Source of the DNA: Streptomyces sp. NBC_01750
GTDB taxonomy: Bacteria > Actinomycetota > Actinomycetes > Streptomycetales > Streptomycetaceae
Reading direction: 5' to 3'
Length of the DNA: 64,000 nucleotides
Assembly (NCBI RefSeq): GCF_035918095.1
Contig: NZ_CP109137.1
Span: 2,420,001-2,484,000, forward strand
Below the pieces are notes generated by a model. The model saw nothing but the letters and a program-made list of their open reading frames with translations. It was not told where the DNA came from and did no database searches. Position 1 is the first letter of the stretch, and each line of letters begins with the position of its first letter. Both the position numbers and the translations under genes were made by a program. Shown in pieces: positions 17,506 through 26,290 of this stretch.

Positions 17506-18603
17506 TCAGTTGTCGTCCTCGTCGATCAGGAAGCCGCGCATCGGCGACGGAGCCTGCTGCATCGGCTGCGGCGCCTGCGGCCGCACCGGTGCCATCGGCT
17601 GGGTCATCGCCGGCGACATCTGCTGCTGGCCACCGTAGGACGGGCCACCGCCCATGGACTGGTTGCCGCCCATCTGCTGTCCCATGGACTGACCCATCGA
17701 CGGGTTGCCGCCCATGGTGTGACCCATCGCACCCGCACCGGCCGGAGCCATCGACGGGGACGGCGGCAGCGACGCGGTCGCGGGGGTCCGCGGCGGAGCC
17801 AGCGAGTCGTCCGCCTGGGTCTCCAGCTGACGCAGCTGGCTCTCCAGGTAGGACTTCAGCCGCGTCCGGTACTCACGCTCGAAGCCTCGCAGGTCCTCGA
17901 CCTTGCGCTCCAGCGTGGCACGCGCGGACTCCAGCGAGCCCATCGCGACGCGGTGCTTCTCCTGAGCGTCCCGCTCCAGCGCATCGGCCTTGGCACGGGC
18001 GTCGCGCTCCAGACCCTCGGCACGGCTGCGAGCCTCGCCGACGATCTTGTTGGCCTCGGAACGGGCCTCCGCGATCGCCTGGTCGGCGGTCTGCTGCGCC
18101 AGCGAGAGCACACGCGCGGCGCTGTCGCCGCCGGGGCCCTGCTGCGGCATCTGCGGGCCGTGGCCGCCCATGGGGCCGCCCATCGGGCCACCCATGCCGC
18201 CCTGCATCGGGCCGGGACCCATCGGGCCGCCAGGCCCCTGCGGGCCACCGTGGCTGGGACCGGCGGGCAGCTGCGGAGCACCACCGGGCAGCTGGGGGGG
18301 ACCCATCTGCGGGGGCTGCTGCTGGACCGGCGGTCCGGATATGGCGGCGGGTACCGGTGCACCCGGTCCACGGCCGTCCTGCGGCTCCGGCGGCTTGCGC
18401 ATGCCCTGCTGCTGCTGGTTCTGCGCCGCCGCACGGGTCGCCGCGGCCAGCTTGGCGCGCAGATCCTCGTTCTCGCGGAGCAGGCGGGTCAGCTCGGACT
18501 CGACCTCGTCGAGGAAGGCATCAACCTCGTCCTCGTCATAGCCTTCTCGAAGGCGGACGGTCGTGAACTGCTTGTTCCGCACGTCCTCGGGAGTCAGCGG
18601 CAT
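17506..18603 (-). CDS. divIVA: DivIVA/Wag31 polar growth protein
   Basis: 365 aa from ATG 18603. The conserved N-terminal membrane-binding domain (MPLTPEDVRNKQFTTVRLRE, then a coiled coil to about residue 60) is followed by a Pro/Gly/Gln/Met-rich linker (about 65-155, with GPMGGPMGG-type repeats). A long coiled coil (about 160-260, rich in Ala/Glu/Arg) and a second Met/Gly/Gln-rich tail complete it. In Streptomyces the protein marks hyphal tips and directs apical wall synthesis, and it is a Ser/Thr kinase substrate in actinobacteria. It is the last gene of the ftsZ-distal block and probably has its own promoter too. Confidence 0.95.
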   Translation of the reverse strand: MPLTPEDVRNKQFTTVRLREGYDEDEVDAFLDEVESELTRLLRENEDLRAKLAAATRAAAQNQQQQGMRKPPEPQDGRGPGAPVPAAISGPPVQQQPPQMGPPQLPGGAPQLPAGPSHGGPQGPGGPMGPGPMQGGMGGPMGGPMGGHGPQMPQQGPGGDSAARVLSLAQQTADQAIAEARSEANKIVGEARSRAEGLERDARAKADALERDAQEKHRVAMGSLESARATLERKVEDLRGFEREYRTRLKSYLESQLRQLETQADDSLAPPRTPATASLPPSPSMAPAGAGAMGHTMGGNPSMGQSMGQQMGGNQSMGGGPSYGGQQQMSPAMTQPMAPVRPQAPQPMQQAPSPMRGFLIDEDDN

Positions 18604-18652
18604 CTCTTCTTCACCTCTACGTAGTCGTCGGCAGTCGGCAAGACCGTATCGC

Positions 18653-18949
18653 TCACATCCGGCTCGCAAAGTTGTTCACGATGGAGATCAGGATGTAGAC
18701 GATGATCATCAGAACGAAGAAGGACAGGTCGAGTGCCACGCCCCCGAGACGCAGCGGCGGAATGAACCGCCGCAAAAGCTTGAGCGGTGGATCGGTGACA
18801 GTGTAGGTGGCCTCAAGAACGACCACCATCGCCTTGCCGGGTTGCCATGAGCGGGCGAACTGGAAGACGTAGTCCATGACCAGCCGAAAAATGAGCACGA
18901 TGAGGAAGCACATCAGCGCGATGTAGACAACCTGTAGTGCGACGCCCAT
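18653..18949 (-). CDS. ylmG: YggT/YlmG family membrane protein
   Basis: 98 aa from ATG 18949. Two hydrophobic segments (about 4-28 and 72-92) flank the conserved YggT motif PPLKLLRRFIPPLRLGG. The family is linked to division and membrane organisation in Gram-positives and plastids, but its molecular role is unknown. It lies between sepF and divIVA, 68 nt from the former and 49 nt from the latter, the order standard for Gram-positive ylm clusters. Confidence 0.92.
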   Translation of the reverse strand: MGVALQVVYIALMCFLIVLIFRLVMDYVFQFARSWQPGKAMVVVLEATYTVTDPPLKLLRRFIPPLRLGGVALDLSFFVLMIIVYILISIVNNFASRM

Positions 18950-19017
18950 CCCGCGCTTCCCTCTCCCCTGGCTCTCCAGTCCGGCCTTGCGGCCGGGTCG
19001 TTCCGGTGTCGTGTCTC

Positions 19018-19623
19018 TCAGCTCTGGTTGAAGAACCCGCCCTCTGCGATGCGGGCCTTGTCCTCCGCCGTGACATCGACGTTAGCAGGCGACAACAGGA
19101 ACACCTTCTGCGTCACCCGCTCAATGCTGCCATGGAGGCCGAAGACGAGTCCCGCAGCAAAGTCGACAAGTCGCTTCGCATCCGTGTCGTCCATCTCCGT
19201 GAGGTTCATGATCACCGGGGTGCCCTCGCGGAAGTGTTCCCCGATGGTACGGGCTTCGTTGTAGGTCCGCGGGTGCAGCGTGGTGATGCGGTAAGGCTCC
19301 CGCTCGGACACAACCTTGGGCATGATCACCGGCGAGTTCTTCTCCAGGCTCGGACGTTCAGGTGTGATGGATGCCACGGGGGCAATTCGTGCCGGACGTC
19401 CGCTTTCAGCGGGAAGCGGAACCGGCTCGCGCTGCGCGGGCGGCTGCACCATCCTCACCGGTTCCTCCCGCTCCACCTGGTGCGGGGGCTGGTGCCGCCG
19501 GTGGTCCCGCTCGGGCTCCGGCTCGGGTTCGAAATCGTCATCGGGATCGAAACCCCGGCCGTCGTAGCCATCGTCCTCCACGAGGCCGAGGTAGACCGCC
19601 ATCTTGCGCATCGCGCCGGCCAT
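19018..19623 (-). CDS. sepF: Cell division protein SepF
   Basis: 201 aa from ATG 19623, with GGAGG 11 nt upstream. An N-terminal amphipathic start ([14 protein letters not shown]) for membrane attachment is followed by an acidic/Pro-rich linker (about 15-100). The SepF core (about 105-190) has [42 protein letters not shown] and [11 protein letters not shown]. SepF binds the FtsZ C-terminal tail and tethers Z-rings to the membrane; actinobacteria lack FtsA, so it is the main anchor. The copy beside ftsZ is the canonical one, although Streptomyces usually carries further paralogues elsewhere. Confidence 0.95.
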   Translation of the reverse strand: MAGAMRKMAVYLGLVEDDGYDGRGFDPDDDFEPEPEPERDHRRHQPPHQVEREEPVRMVQPPAQREPVPLPAESGRPARIAPVASITPERPSLEKNSPVIMPKVVSEREPYRITTLHPRTYNEARTIGEHFREGTPVIMNLTEMDDTDAKRLVDFAAGLVFGLHGSIERVTQKVFLLSPANVDVTAEDKARIAEGGFFNQS

Positions 19624-19747
19624 TCTCTGAGTCCTCCGCTCTGTGGTGGATCGGCGTCGTCACCAAGCGCCCGCGATCCACTCGGTCCGCCCGCTGTGTG
19701 ACGGGAATGACCATATTTTCTGCTGTGGTCCGACTTGCTTAGCGACG

Positions 19748-20467
19748 CTACCCGAGCCGGGGTCGGACTCCGAGTACCGCAGTGCCGACGCGCACATGTG
19801 TCGCTCCGGCCGCCACGGCTTCCCCGAGGTCCGCACTCATCCCTGCTGACACCATGTTCGCAGCCGGATGCCCGGCGCGCAGGCTGGATGAGAATTCCAT
19901 CAGCCGCTCGAACGCCGCCTGTTGCCGCCCCGCGTACGGCCCGGTGAGCGGCGCGACGGTCATCAGTCCGTCGAGTCGCAGTCCCGGTGACTTCGCCACC
20001 GCTGCGGCCAACTCCTCGATGCCGTCGGGCCCGACGCCGCCCCGCTCCCCGCGCTCGCCCGATTCGGCGTCGAGAGCGACCTGGATCAGACAGCCGAGCT
20101 CACGCTCCGCTCGTACTGCCGCAGCGGAGAGCGACGAGATGAGCTTGAGACGGTCGACGGACTGCACCACATCGGCATAACCCGCCACAGAGCGGACCTT
20201 ATTTGTCTGCAACTGTCCGACAAAGTGCCAGATGAGATCCAGATCCGAGCAGGCCTCGGCCTTGGGGGCCGCGTCCTGGTCACGGTTCTCGGCGACATGG
20301 CGCACGCCGAGTTCATGGAGGAGCCGCACATCGCTCGCCGGGTAGGTCTTGGTGACCACGATGAGGGTCACCTCCTCCCGCTTGCGGCCGGCGGCCGCGC
20401 AGGCGGAGGCGATACGTTCCTCCACCATTGCCAGATTCCTGGCGAGTTCGGTCTTACGGTCCGTCAT
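19748..20467 (-). CDS. yggS: YggS-family pyridoxal-phosphate homeostasis protein
   Basis: 239 aa from ATG 20467. It is a single-domain alanine-racemase-like TIM barrel with the PLP lysine in LIVVTKTYPA (about residue 40) and conserved HFVGQLQTNKV, plus the GLRLDGLMTVAP and SAGMSADLGEAVAAG phosphate-binding motifs. It is cytoplasmic, binds PLP and keeps vitamin B6 and amino-acid pools balanced. It sits 9 nt downstream of ylmD, in the conserved block between ftsZ and sepF (called ylmE in Bacillus). Confidence 0.93.
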   Translation of the reverse strand: MTDRKTELARNLAMVEERIASACAAAGRKREEVTLIVVTKTYPASDVRLLHELGVRHVAENRDQDAAPKAEACSDLDLIWHFVGQLQTNKVRSVAGYADVVQSVDRLKLISSLSAAAVRAERELGCLIQVALDAESGERGERGGVGPDGIEELAAAVAKSPGLRLDGLMTVAPLTGPYAGRQQAAFERLMEFSSSLRAGHPAANMVSAGMSADLGEAVAAGATHVRVGTAVLGVRPRLG

Positions 20468-20476
20468 TGCCGTCCG

Positions 20477-21232
20477 TCATTCCTGTCCGTCATCCCGTCC
20501 GTCCAGCCAGACGTATCCGGCGAGCCGTCCGGTGGTGCGATCGCGACGGTACGAGTAGTGGTCGCCCGATTCCATTGTGCAGACCGACGAGGCCTGCCGG
20601 TCCCGCACGCCGAGCGCTTCGAGCTGGGCATGGACTCCGGCGGTGACATCGACGGCCGGGGTGCCCCAGCTGGTCTCGGACCAGGCGGCCGGTTCGACCG
20701 CGGCCACCTCGGCCCGCATCTGCCCGGGAACTTCGTAGCAGCGTCCGCAGACAGCGGGTCCGGTACGGGCGATGATGCGGGCCGGCTCCGCGCCCAGCGC
20801 CTTCATCGCCTCCACGGCGGCGGGCACGACGCCCGCGACCATCCCGGGACGGCCCGCGTGCGCGGCGGCCACGACACCCGCGACCGGGTCGGCCAGCAGT
20901 AGGGGGGTGCAGTCCGCGGTCAGTACGGCGAGGGCCAGCCCGCGCCGCGCGGTGACGAGAGCGTCCACCGGCGGAGTCGGCCCGGCGGCCCAGGGCCCGT
21001 CCACCTCGGCGACGTCCCTGCCGTGGACCTGGTTCATCCAGACGACCCGGTCCGGGTCGAGGTCCAGCGTCTTCGCCGCGATCTTCCGGTTGGCCAGTAC
21101 GGCCGCGGGGTCGTCGCCGACCGCGCCGCCGAGGTTGAGCTCCTCGTACGGAACGGCGCTCACCCCGCCCCACCTGTCGGTGAAGGCGAAGTGCGCGCCG
21201 CTCGCGTGTATCGCGTCGTGCCGCACTGTCAC
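20477..21232 (-). CDS. ylmD: YfiH/YlmD-family purine nucleoside phosphorylase-like protein
   Basis: 251 aa from GTG 21232, which overlaps the ftsZ stop as GTGA. The laccase-like (DUF152) fold is shown by [27 protein letters not shown] and [10 protein letters not shown], which contribute the His/Cys zinc site. Family members act as purine nucleoside phosphorylase/adenosine deaminase rather than true laccases. One family member removes a misincorporated UDP-MurNAc-L-Ser in wall synthesis, which would suit this location (inference). Translation is coupled to ftsZ. Confidence 0.9.
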   Translation of the reverse strand: MTVRHDAIHASGAHFAFTDRWGGVSAVPYEELNLGGAVGDDPAAVLANRKIAAKTLDLDPDRVVWMNQVHGRDVAEVDGPWAAGPTPPVDALVTARRGLALAVLTADCTPLLLADPVAGVVAAAHAGRPGMVAGVVPAAVEAMKALGAEPARIIARTGPAVCGRCYEVPGQMRAEVAAVEPAAWSETSWGTPAVDVTAGVHAQLEALGVRDRQASSVCTMESGDHYSYRRDRTTGRLAGYVWLDGRDDGQE

Positions 21233-22434
21233 TTCAAGAAGTCCGGAACGTCCAGCTCTTCGGCCTGGCTGTCCTGGTACGGACGGGCCGGCGGAACCTG
21301 CGCGGACCCGGAGTTCAGGTCGTTCGCCACGGGCGCGGGCTCGGCCGGGGCCAGGGACTCCTCGCGCGCGGGTACGGTGCCGAGTCCGCCGCCCGCCCGC
21401 GAGGTCTCCGAACCACGGGACGAGGCCACCGGCTCCTCCCGCTTGCTCGCGCCGGCGCCGAGAACGGTGTCCCGGCGGGTCGGCGGCTGTCCGCCGTCGA
21501 AGCCGGCCGCGATGACCGTGACCCGCACCTCGTCGCCGAGAGCGTCGTCGATGACCGCACCGAAGATGATGTTGGCCTCGGGGTGGGCGGCCTCGCTCAC
21601 CAGCTGGGCGGCCTCGTTGATCTCGAAGAGGCCGAGGTCCGAGCCACCGGAGATGGAGAGCAGCACACCCCGGGCACCGTCGATGGACGCCTCGAGCAGC
21701 GGCGAGGAGATCGCCATCTCGGCCGCGGCCACCGCGCGGTCGTCGCCGCGGGCCGAGCCGATTCCCATGAGCGCGGATCCGGCCTCGGACATCACGGACT
21801 TGACGTCGGCGAAGTCGAGGTTGATCAGACCCGGCGTGGTGATGAGGTCGGTGATCCCCTGGACACCGGAGAGCAGCACCTGGTCCGCGGACTTGAACGC
21901 GTCAAGCACGCTGACCTGGCGGTCCGAAATGGACAGCAGCCGGTCGTTGGGGATGACGATGAGGGTGTCGACCTCTTCGCGGAGTTCAGCGATACCGTCC
22001 TCCGCCTGGTTGGCGCGACGGCGGCCCTCGAAGGTGAACGGCCGGGTGACCACACCGATCGTCAGGGCGCCGAGCGTGCGCGCGATATTGGCGACGACGG
22101 GTGCGCCGCCGGTGCCGGTGCCGCCGCCTTCGCCGGCGGTGACGAAGACCATGTCGGCCCCCTTGAGGACCTCCTCGATCTCCTCGCGGTGATCTTCTGC
22201 CGCCTTACGACCGACTGCCGGATTCGCTCCGGCGCCGAGGCCTCGGGTGAGTTCACGGCCGACGTCGAGCTTGACGTCGGCGTCGCTCATCAACAGTGCT
22301 TGCGCATCGGTGTTGATGGCGATGAACTCGACGCCCTTGAGACCGACCTCGATCATTCGGTTGATGGCATTGACACCACCGCCGCCGACACCGATGACCT
22401 TGATGACTGCGAGGTAGTTCTGCGGTGCTGCCAC
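21229..22434 (-). CDS. ftsZ: Cell division GTPase FtsZ
   Basis: 401 aa from GTG 22434. The GTPase domain contains the tubulin signature [12 protein letters not shown], with [16 protein letters not shown] at the N-terminus and the T7 loop [13 protein letters not shown] disordered linker of about 75 residues leads to the conserved C-terminal peptide ELDVPDFLK, which binds SepF. It forms Z-ladders for sporulation septation and hyphal cross-walls. A 274-nt gap separates it from ftsQ, where Streptomyces ftsZ promoters are known to lie, so it is transcribed both from these and from read-through. Confidence 0.98.
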   Translation of the reverse strand: MAAPQNYLAVIKVIGVGGGGVNAINRMIEVGLKGVEFIAINTDAQALLMSDADVKLDVGRELTRGLGAGANPAVGRKAAEDHREEIEEVLKGADMVFVTAGEGGGTGTGGAPVVANIARTLGALTIGVVTRPFTFEGRRRANQAEDGIAELREEVDTLIVIPNDRLLSISDRQVSVLDAFKSADQVLLSGVQGITDLITTPGLINLDFADVKSVMSEAGSALMGIGSARGDDRAVAAAEMAISSPLLEASIDGARGVLLSISGGSDLGLFEINEAAQLVSEAAHPEANIIFGAVIDDALGDEVRVTVIAAGFDGGQPPTRRDTVLGAGASKREEPVASSRGSETSRAGGGLGTVPAREESLAPAEPAPVANDLNSGSAQVPPARPYQDSQAEELDVPDFLK

Positions 22435-22708
22435 GTCGAAGGCCTCTCGCCTCGAGTTACGTGTCGTCGCTTCGCGGTTGCCGCGTCGCGACGACGGATG
22501 CCGATGGGACGGTCCGAACGCCGACCCAAACCCTAACGCTGAAGTTTAGGGTTGCCAGTGTGTCTGCTTCTTGGACTCTCCGAACAGGACACTAAGTCGA
22601 CAAGCGGCGCACGTTCAACGAACACGCCGAACCTCCCGTTTTTCTTTTCACCCTATGTGATCACCCATAGCGCTGACCAACCAGGGTGCTGGCCAGCGCA
22701 AATGCGCG
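22435..22708 (-). promoter_or_regulatory. ftsZ: ftsZ promoter/leader region
   Basis: This is the only gap over 150 nt in the ftsQ-divIVA block apart from 3' junctions, and it is notably AT-richer (for example around 22600-22680). It contains a perfect 8-bp inverted repeat AACCCTAA (22529-22536) / TTAGGGTT (22546-22553), about 95 nt upstream of the GTG. Several developmentally controlled promoters are known between ftsQ and ftsZ in Streptomyces; I cannot assign individual -10/-35 boxes. Confidence 0.6.
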
Positions 22709-23515
22709 TCAACTCCCTGCCGCCGCAGGGGCGGTGGGAGCACTCACATCGAAGTACCTGGCCTTCGGCGCGGCTTTCATCAGTGCGGTGAGTGCGCGCG
22801 CCTTCGCCTCGCCCTCCTCGGCGCTGCCCCAGACCACCGTACGGTCCCGGCTCAACTCCAGGGAGATGTAGTCGTATGAGCGCACTGTCACAACTCTGGT
22901 GTCCGCCACGACTTCGCCGGGGAGTTCACCCCTGACCCGTACCGCCTCCTCAAGGAGCCGGTCCGCGCCGAAACGCCGCAGACTTGGGGACTGTTCCACG
23001 GTCAATTCCAGTCGCGGAACAGCCTTGGGAGCCTTGTCCACCGTGGCGAACCGAACGCTCTTCGCGTCCACTTCGATGAACTTTGCGCCCTTTTCGATAA
23101 GCAGGATTGGCTTTCGCTCGGTCACTTTCAGACCGATCCCGTCGGGCCATGACCGGACGACATCCACCGAGTCGATACGGGGCAGCTTATGCCGCAGCCG
23201 GGCCTCAATGGCGTCCGTATCGACGGAAATCAGTGGCGCTCCGACCGGAACCGCCGCCGCGGCCATCACCTCGGCCGGTGTCAGAACCTCGGTTCCGGTG
23301 GTCTTCACCCGTTCCACGCGCAGCCAGTCGGAGCCGTAGAGCACCCAGATTCCGGCCGCGACGGCCAGCACCAAGGCGGCGGCGATCAGCAGGAAACGGC
23401 GGCCGGGGAGGCGCGGCCGACGGGCATCGGAGCCCTGGCCGGGCGGGCGGGCCGACCCCGCGTACCCACCGGGGGACTTGCCTGCCCCGCGTTCGGCGGT
23501 GGTCGGTCCGGCCAC
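22709..23515 (-). CDS. ftsQ: Cell division protein FtsQ/DivIB
   Basis: 268 aa from GTG 23515. A basic, disordered cytoplasmic N-terminus (1-45) and a single transmembrane helix (about 46-66, FLLIAAALVLAVAAGIWVLY) are followed by a POTRA domain (LRVERVKTTGTEVLTPAEV...) and the FtsQ beta domain. It is a bitopic divisome component that binds FtsL and DivIC. It lies 15 nt downstream of murG; murC, which separates them in mycobacteria, is absent here. Confidence 0.94.
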   Translation of the reverse strand: MAGPTTAERGAGKSPGGYAGSARPPGQGSDARRPRLPGRRFLLIAAALVLAVAAGIWVLYGSDWLRVERVKTTGTEVLTPAEVMAAAAVPVGAPLISVDTDAIEARLRHKLPRIDSVDVVRSWPDGIGLKVTERKPILLIEKGAKFIEVDAKSVRFATVDKAPKAVPRLELTVEQSPSLRRFGADRLLEEAVRVRGELPGEVVADTRVVTVRSYDYISLELSRDRTVVWGSAEEGEAKARALTALMKAAPKARYFDVSAPTAPAAAGS

Positions 23516-23530
23516 GCTCCCCTGCCCTTC

Positions 23531-24625
23531 TCACGCCTTGCGGCGTGCAGCGATCGCCTCGTACACCATGCCGACGAGCAGGTCGTCGGCATCCCTGCGG
23601 CCGAACTCGGCGGCGGCACGGGACATCTCGTACAGCCGGTGCGGATCGGCGAGCACCGGAAGGACGTTGCCCTGGACCCACTCGGGGCTCAGTTCGGCGT
23701 CGTCGACCAGCAGTCCGCCGCCGGCCTTCACGACCGGCTGGGCGTTGAGCCGCTGTTCGCCGTTGCCGATCGGCAGCGGTACATACGCGGCGGGCAGCCC
23801 GACGGCGGAGAGTTCGGCGACGGTCATCGCGCCCGCGCGGCAGAGCATCATGTCGGCCGCGGCGTACGCGAGATCCATCCGGTCCACGTACGGTACCGGG
23901 ATGTAGGGCGGCATACCGGGCATGTTGTCCACACGCGGCAGTTCGTTCTTCGGGCCGACCGCGTGCAGGATCTGGATTCCGGAGCGCTGGAGCACCGGAG
24001 CGATCTGCTGGATCACCTCGTTGAGGCGGCGGGCGCCCTGCGAGCCGCCGGAGACCAGCAGCGTCGGCAGGTTGGGGTCGAGACCGAAGGCGGCACGCGC
24101 CTCGGGGCGCACCCGGGCCCGGTCCAGTGTGGCGATGGTGTGGCGCAACGGGATGCCGATGTAGCGGGAGTTGCGCAGCTTGCTGTCCGGGGTGGCGACG
24201 GCGACCCCGGCCGCGTACCGCGAACCGATCTTGTTGGCCAGGCCGGGACGGGCGTTGGCCTCGTGCACCACGATCGGCACACCGAGCCGCTTGGCGGCCA
24301 GATAGCCGGGCAGCGCGACATAGCCGCCGAAGCCGACGACGCAGTCCGCCTTCGTGCGCTCCAGGATCTGCTCGGCGGCCTTGATGGTGCCGCGGAGCCG
24401 TCCGGGGACGGTGATCAGCTCAGGGGTGGGCTTACGAGGCAGCGGAACGGCCGGGATGAGCGCCAGCTCGTAACCCCGCTCGGGTACGAGCCTGGTCTCG
24501 AGCCCCTTCTCCGTGCCCAGGGCCGTGATTCCCACGGTCGGGTCCTGCCTGCGCAGGGCGTCCGCGAGGGCGAGCGCGGGCTCGATGTGGCCGGCGGTCC
24601 CCCCACCGGCGAGTACGACATGCAC
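23531..24625 (-). CDS. murG: UDP-GlcNAc-undecaprenyl-PP-MurNAc-pentapeptide transferase MurG
   Basis: 364 aa from ATG 24625. This GT-B glycosyltransferase has the N-terminal glycine loop VVLAGGGTAGHIEPALALAD, and GGYVALPGYLAA, VVHEANARPGLAN and SGGSQGARRLN, all MurG signatures. It adds GlcNAc to lipid I, making lipid II at the inner face of the membrane. It starts 6 nt after the ftsW stop, so the two are probably coupled. Length and motifs are normal. Confidence 0.97.
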   Translation of the reverse strand: MHVVLAGGGTAGHIEPALALADALRRQDPTVGITALGTEKGLETRLVPERGYELALIPAVPLPRKPTPELITVPGRLRGTIKAAEQILERTKADCVVGFGGYVALPGYLAAKRLGVPIVVHEANARPGLANKIGSRYAAGVAVATPDSKLRNSRYIGIPLRHTIATLDRARVRPEARAAFGLDPNLPTLLVSGGSQGARRLNEVIQQIAPVLQRSGIQILHAVGPKNELPRVDNMPGMPPYIPVPYVDRMDLAYAAADMMLCRAGAMTVAELSAVGLPAAYVPLPIGNGEQRLNAQPVVKAGGGLLVDDAELSPEWVQGNVLPVLADPHRLYEMSRAAAEFGRRDADDLLVGMVYEAIAARRKA

Positions 24626-24631
24626 CGAAAT

Positions 24632-26200
24632 TCACCGCTCTCCGGACGGACGCTTCTTGACGCGCCGTCTCATCGTCTTCCATCTCACCCCGGGCCGCCG
24701 CATGGCGAGGGCCGCCTTCGCGGCGGGATCCTCCCGCGCGAAAGCGATCAGCAGCCCTACCGCGAACATGGTCGGCAGCAGGGCCGATCCTCCGTAGGAG
24801 AACAGCGGGAGCGGGACACCGGCGATCGGCAGCAGACCGAGCACCGCACCGATATTGACCACGGCCTGGGCCGTGATCCAGGTGGTCACACCTCCCGCCG
24901 CGTACCTCACGAAGGGGTCCTCCGTGCGTCCGGCCACGCGGATACCCGCATAGCCTAGAGCCGCGAAGAGGGCGAGCACCGACAGCGTCCCCGCCAGGCC
25001 CAGTTCCTCACCGGCGATCGCGAAGATGAAATCGGTGTGCGGTTCGGGGAGTTGACCCCATTTTTCCACACTTGCACCGAGGCCGGAACCGAACCATCCG
25101 CCGGAGGCTAGAGCATAGATGCCGTGCACGGCCTGCCAGCACTCGCCTTGGGGGCCGAGGTCGATGGCGCCGATGCAGGAGAGCCGTGACATGCGGTTCT
25201 CGTTGGTCTTGATGAGCACGAAACCGACAAAGCCGGCGACTGCGAGTACACCCGCGAAGAGCCGGGTCGGCGCTCCGGCCAGCCACAGCAGACCGAAGAG
25301 GATCGCGGTGAGGATGATCGCCGTACCCATGTCGCCGCCGAGCATGATCAGGCCGAGCAGCAGGAAGGCGACCGGGACGAGCGGCACCAGCATGTGCTTC
25401 CACTGGGTCAGCAGCCGCTTGTCCTGCTTGCGGGCGAGCAGATCGGCGCCCCACAGGATCAGCGCCAGCTTGCCGAACTCACTGGGCTGGAGCTGGAACG
25501 GGCCACCCAGATAGATCCAGTTCTGGTTGCCGTTGACCGCATGCCCTATCCCGGGGATCTGGACGAGCACCATCAGAAAGACGGTGCCCATCAGGAGCGG
25601 GTACGACAGGGCCCGGTGGAGCTTGCCCGGCATCCGGGAGGCGGCCAGCAGCAGACAGGTGCCGAGTACGGCGGCGATGAACTGCTTGCGGAAGAAGTAC
25701 GAGGCCGGGAGCGAGAGCTCGAGTGCCTTGATCATCGAGGCGGAGTAGACCATCACCAGGCCGAGCACGGTGATCAGGAGGCTGCTGCCGAGGATCAGGT
25801 AGTACGCGGTCAGCGGCCGGTCCCAGGCCCGTCGCGCCTGCTCGTACAGCCGCCGTGGCGGGCGCGGAGCGCTTGGCCCGCGGCTTCCGCCACGGCCGGC
25901 GGGCGGACGGCGTACGGCTCCCCCGGCCCTGATCCGCAGCGCGAGTCCCGTGTGGGCCGGCGCCGGGCCGGCGAGAGCGGGGACGGTCGCGGGCACAACG
26001 GCACGCCCGAGCGCCTCGGCACCTCGGCGCAGCGCGCGCACGGCGTCCGGGAGCCGGGGTCCGGCGAGGACGGTCCCGAGCCCGGCCGGGGCTCCGCCCC
26101 AGACCCTGCGCCTCAGACGTCGGCGGGGCTGAATCTCAGCCGGGCGCCGCTTCGGACGGGCCGCGCTCCGCGCGGCGGGGGCGGTGTCATCGGCCGGCAT
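24632..26200 (-). CDS. ftsW: Lipid II polymerase/division protein FtsW
   Basis: 522 aa from ATG 26200, with GGAGG 11 nt upstream. The SEDS core begins at about residue 128 with ten membrane helices (TAYYLILGSSLLITVLGLVMVYSAS as the first, cited by its ends), and the conserved TDFIFAIAGEELG loop carries the catalytic Asp region. It polymerises septal glycan together with FtsI. The N-terminal extension of about 127 residues is unusual: codons 22-40 are read from a copy of the intergenic repeat found after ileS, so the true start may be further downstream. It is followed closely by murG. Confidence 0.93.
   Translation of the reverse strand: MPADDTAPAARSAARPKRRPAEIQPRRRLRRRVWGGAPAGLGTVLAGPRLPDAVRALRRGAEALGRAVVPATVPALAGPAPAHTGLALRIRAGGAVRRPPAGRGGSRGPSAPRPPRRLYEQARRAWDRPLTAYYLILGSSLLITVLGLVMVYSASMIKALELSLPASYFFRKQFIAAVLGTCLLLAASRMPGKLHRALSYPLLMGTVFLMVLVQIPGIGHAVNGNQNWIYLGGPFQLQPSEFGKLALILWGADLLARKQDKRLLTQWKHMLVPLVPVAFLLLGLIMLGGDMGTAIILTAILFGLLWLAGAPTRLFAGVLAVAGFVGFVLIKTNENRMSRLSCIGAIDLGPQGECWQAVHGIYALASGGWFGSGLGASVEKWGQLPEPHTDFIFAIAGEELGLAGTLSVLALFAALGYAGIRVAGRTEDPFVRYAAGGVTTWITAQAVVNIGAVLGLLPIAGVPLPLFSYGGSALLPTMFAVGLLIAFAREDPAAKAALAMRRPGVRWKTMRRRVKKRPSGER
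26084..26135 (-). repeat. Copy of the dispersed intergenic repeat inside the 5' end of ftsW
   Basis: On the minus strand this reads CAGCCCCGCCGACGT, CTGAGGCGCAGGGTCTGGGG, then CGGAGCCCCG, matching the units at 17184-17398 almost base for base over about 45 nt. It is in frame with ftsW and is translated as QPRRRLRRRVWGGAPAG if the ATG at 26200 is used. Confidence 0.75.
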
Positions 26201-26290
26201 GATCGCTGTCCCCTCCAGTCGGGCCTGGCGCGGCTGCCGCGGTCCCGGGGCGGCCCCCCCGGGGTGCACAGCACGGCGCGGGGGTCGGGC

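Noticed and set aside
17070..18624. Plus-strand frames of about 500 codons over the ileS-divIVA gap and divIVA
   Set aside because: They read through the tandem repeats and an 18-bp terminator and lack family features; divIVA on the minus strand is unambiguous.
22529..22553. CCCTAA/TTAGGG resembling eukaryotic telomere repeats
   Set aside because: Only one inverted copy, no tandem array; it is a short hairpin within the ftsZ leader.
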